This document shows positions 62,801 to 64,000 of a stretch of DNA of 64,000 nt, piece by piece. Position 1 is the stretch's first letter. Each line of letters begins with the position of its first letter. This stretch comes from Candidatus Merdivicinus excrementipullorum (GTDB taxonomy: Bacteria; Bacillota; Clostridia; Oscillospirales; Ruminococcaceae): assembly GCA_018716725.1 (NCBI GenBank), contig DVJP01000066.1, positions 23,914 to 87,913 on the forward strand, read 5' to 3'. The position numbers and the translations under genes are program-made. The notes beneath the pieces are model-generated. The model saw nothing but the letters and a program-made list of their open reading frames with translations. It was not told where the DNA came from and ran no database searches.

Positions 62801-63832
62801 ATTGACGGCTATGGCTGGAAAACCATCCGCATCTGCTTTGGAGCAGAACCGCCCGTTGTCCGGGACGTGTCCGCCGTTACCGGCGGGGAGGGAACCCGGG
62901 TCTGCTGGGAGGATGCCGGCGAATCCGTGGGCTTTTACGAAGTATTCCGGGGCGGCCGGGAAGATTTCATTCCGGGGACAGGCAGTTATCTGGGCAGCAC
63001 CTGCCGGACAGATTTCCTGGACACCCAGGTAAACAGTCAAACCCCGTCCCGCTGGTATTATAAAGTCCGCAGCGTACAAGGCGGACGGAAAGGGAAGACT
63101 TCAGCGGCAAAAGAGGCCAAATGCGGCCCGCAGCCGGAAACTTGTAAATTGGAAGCGCCCTCCGGGCTGCGGGCGGATGTGGCCTTTGGCAACCGGGTTT
63201 CCCTTTCCTGGAGCTACCCGTCGGACGCGCCGGACCTGCTGGGATTCCGGCTGTACCGGGATGGGAAGCAGCTTGCCGATTTGTCCCCCATCCACCGGAG
63301 TTACCTGGATTTGGACGTTGTCCCCGGCAGCCGTGAAACCTACTGGGTTCTGGCATATGGAAGAAACGGCGCTGTGTCTGCCGTAAGCAATTCCGTCACG
63401 GCAATCCCCGCAAAAGGCGGGAAAAAGCCGGGAAACCTGGCGCGGGAAGCGCGCCTTCTGGCGTCCTCCCAGCTGAGCCCCCGTTTCCCGGTATCCGCAG
63501 CAGCGGACGGATTAATCGGCGTGACGGGACAGTGGGTTTCCGCCGGGGAAAAGACGCCGTGGATTCGCTTGGAATGGGAAGAGTCCCGCGCCATTGACCG
63601 CATTGTCCTTTATGACCGGGACGCCGGGGAAGGGCAGATCCGAAAGGGCGTCCTGCGGTTCAGCGACGGAAGCGCCGTAGACATTGATGATTTTTCAGAC
63701 GGGGCCTTTGGGAAAACCGTAACGTTCCCCGCCAAAACGGTCTGCTGGGTAGCATTCCAGGTAACGGAAAGCAAGGGCGTGAACATCGGCCTTGCGGAAA
63801 TTGAGGTATATCAAAGCGCACAGATGAAATAA
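59861..63832 (+). CDS. GH38-type alpha-mannosidase-like protein with C-terminal carbohydrate-binding-like domains
   Basis: The 1323-residue protein (ATG 59861; ATG 59897 is an alternative, neither has a strong ribosome site) has an N-terminal segment followed by a GH38 catalytic domain. The zinc pair His131/Asp133 lies in SHSFHTDIGY, and Asp252 in MMVDNPSISW is the probable nucleophile. GDSSMGEQHIW may supply the last His ligand. Beta-sandwich domains (about 540-1010) follow, then FN3-like repeats (about 1015-1190) and an F5/8 type C-like domain at about 1200-1320. It has no signal peptide, unusual for a protein with such C-terminal domains. Confidence 0.85.
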   Translation: MSSKSVKGAVAAMIKEWKKAARITAVTQTPYMVEDNGILYSETVLSVQNPGEEFEAWVKTQETGQTPCWQAVGKIPHGEGEITVDVPELQGDGNLVTFQLCQTQGGEPEASVSLPQKKVRRWKVYVSHSFHTDIGYTDCQEYLIRQKWPEHLDEALQFTEDTSGWEDADQFRHHIESSYLLYGSALRVRDAGWMETLKEYLKQGRLAYSASYMNSSMEVMSSEELVRYYYYSGRHLKDILGVDSSGLAMMVDNPSISWSGIDIMANAGVKYMYLGPNFNWKTPRTVTDTYPRLFYMKGRNPENKVLILSGTLYNLDEMQFVDDGPKPELVPLETTVQCTANALMNRYHTENYPYDAVVQMVDQYWDNGKLFPRVMERIREMNRRRDAKGRPYLYPKFINSNMKDFCAYIEEKYGPSIASYSGTFENWWCYGTPSDAYSAALVREAHDQLPAAEALSAAAHCLAPGQRYPYQKIADAYNDMMLYDEHTFGPGDSSMGEQHIWKRNTAIAAKRMSDELMDEAGSALSRLIPTQRLTVAVYNPLSWNRNDAARISLSGLPAHFDLVDAVTGKPVCYQKTEEGFLEFWAEEIPAFGYKCYEIRERQDDPQFPSTLEKTENTLENRFYRVTFDERGAVCSVVDKQNGGIELVDADAPYSLNEFVYMTSDSHDYPVRSVGRVEEAERRTCRGPVWGKMVSSGFCQGTAGIRQEVILYDAVPRIDFVNTVYKNDALAWNSQNEEGFFVFPLHVPDFTLRHEMPSGDVKPYVDPRHADPNQERPEIEQFYTSSTDFYTVNRWIDASSQSGNYGVTLSAISAPIVQYGERRTLLYDVDYNTEKPWVYSYAVNNKWGTNFMRTQPGVLTFRYSLRSHTGGDWRDGRGDHFGWEQSVPLFVQMLPGGQAGKLPEKQGQWLSIDADNVVLTAAKIAEANGEGLILRFNETLGKKTKASVDLSLFRPESAMETDLMENDRKAALLENGKVTFSIDGYGWKTIRICFGAEPPVVRDVSAVTGGEGTRVCWEDAGESVGFYEVFRGGREDFIPGTGSYLGSTCRTDFLDTQVNSQTPSRWYYKVRSVQGGRKGKTSAAKEAKCGPQPETCKLEAPSGLRADVAFGNRVSLSWSYPSDAPDLLGFRLYRDGKQLADLSPIHRSYLDLDVVPGSRETYWVLAYGRNGAVSAVSNSVTAIPAKGGKKPGNLAREARLLASSQLSPRFPVSAAADGLIGVTGQWVSAGEKTPWIRLEWEESRAIDRIVLYDRDAGEGQIRKGVLRFSDGSAVDIDDFSDGAFGKTVTFPAKTVCWVAFQVTESKGVNIGLAEIEVYQSAQMK

Positions 63833-63849
63833 CGCCTTTGGCAATTCAT

Positions 63850-63874
63850 AAAACTCCTCCTTTGGGGGAGTTTT
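63850..63874 (+). terminator. Terminator after the GH38 gene
   Basis: AAAACTCC (63850-63857) pairs with GGAGTTTT (63867-63874); the T-run is part of the stem's 3' arm. Confidence 0.6.
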
Positions 63875-63921
63875 CAGAGTGTCGAAAAACCTCATTTGAA
63901 AGAAAACGTGCACAAAAGAGA

Positions 63922-64000
63922 AAAAGAAAAGTTTTGGTCCAGCTTTTTTAAAAGCTGGTGGTTTCCAAAGGCGAAGCCTTTGGCCGCTTTCCGCAGAAAG
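63922..64000 (+). repeat. Dispersed three-hairpin element, copy 2 (cut by window edge)
   Basis: After AAAAGTTTTGGT come CCAGCTTTT-TT-AAAAGCTGG (63939-63958), CCAAAGGC-GAA-GCCTTTGG (63965-63983) and CTTTC-CGCA-GAAAG (63987-64000). Order, loops and lead-in match copy 1 at 15431-15508 while stems differ in a compensating way. Confidence 0.8.

Overview
The window reads as one contiguous chromosomal segment of a GC-rich, Gram-positive, spore-forming anaerobe of the class Clostridia, most likely a gut Oscillospirales/Ruminococcaceae-type bacterium. This is inferred from gene order and protein style, not from a marker-gene search. Supporting signs are a SpoIID gene at the left edge, the Bacillus/Clostridium order miaB-ricA/ylbF-mutS-mutL-miaA-hfq, the division cluster sepF-ylmH-divIVA-ileS-lspA-rluD, split transketolase halves, a Clostridia-style purine operon (PurO-type IMP cyclohydrolase plus stand-alone AICAR transformylase, ZTP riboswitch) and frequent TTG starts. 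No rRNA, tRNA, CRISPR array, transposase, phage gene or replication origin was seen.

Layout. (1) 1-15.4 kb: spoIID (minus, cut by the edge), citrate synthase, then a tightly packed plus-strand run: lipoprotein, response regulator, histidine kinase, YqhQ/DUF1385, prmC, recA, recX, rimO, pgsA, cysE, cysS, a PfkB sugar kinase and a secreted VanY-type carboxypeptidase. (2) 15.4-24.5 kb: a hairpin-rich spacer, then miaB from its own promoter, ricA/ylbF, mutS, a small membrane protein, mutL, miaA, hfq. (3) 24.5-37.8 kb: HlyD-like adaptor, yggS, sepF, ylmH, divIVA, ileS, lspA, rluD, a Cof phosphatase, the two transketolase halves, greA (strong promoter, structured leader) and lysS. (4) 37.9-39.1 kb: two minus-strand genes, a Cys-rich small protein and a FucA-like aldolase. 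(5) 39.3-48.0 kb: purine genes purE-purF-purM-purN, then purO and AICAR transformylase behind a ZTP riboswitch, then purD. They are interrupted by clusters of a palindromic GTAGGGG repeat and by a small divergent XRE-regulator/unknown-protein pair. (6) 48.0-58.7 kb: carbohydrate genes: GH127 arabinofuranosidase, galM-fucI-like operon (minus), LacI-type regulator, a frameshifted serine hydrolase, xylulokinase, then a family 4 uracil-DNA glycosylase and a metallophosphoesterase. (7) 58.7-64.0 kb: a collagen-like Cys-rich surface protein and a 1323-residue GH38-type alpha-mannosidase.

How it fits together. Purine genes in the window cover PRPP to phosphoribosylamine (purF), purD, purN, purM, purE, and the last two steps (AICAR transformylase, PurO); purC, purL and purB are not here. 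The sugar genes suggest intracellular breakdown of glycans and pentose/deoxysugars (arabinose, fucose, mannose), with xylulose 5-phosphate entering the pentose phosphate pathway through the split transketolase.

The most interesting signals are regulatory and repetitive rather than new protein machines. They are: an unclassified purE leader with a leader-peptide candidate ending just before an intrinsic terminator; a divergent galM/lacI promoter pair carrying matching TGTGC-N4-GCACA operators; a three-hairpin dispersed element present twice with compensatory stem changes; about sixteen GTAGGGG palindromes, one of which encodes the C-terminus of a regulator; and a PurF whose glutaminase nucleophile cysteine is absent.
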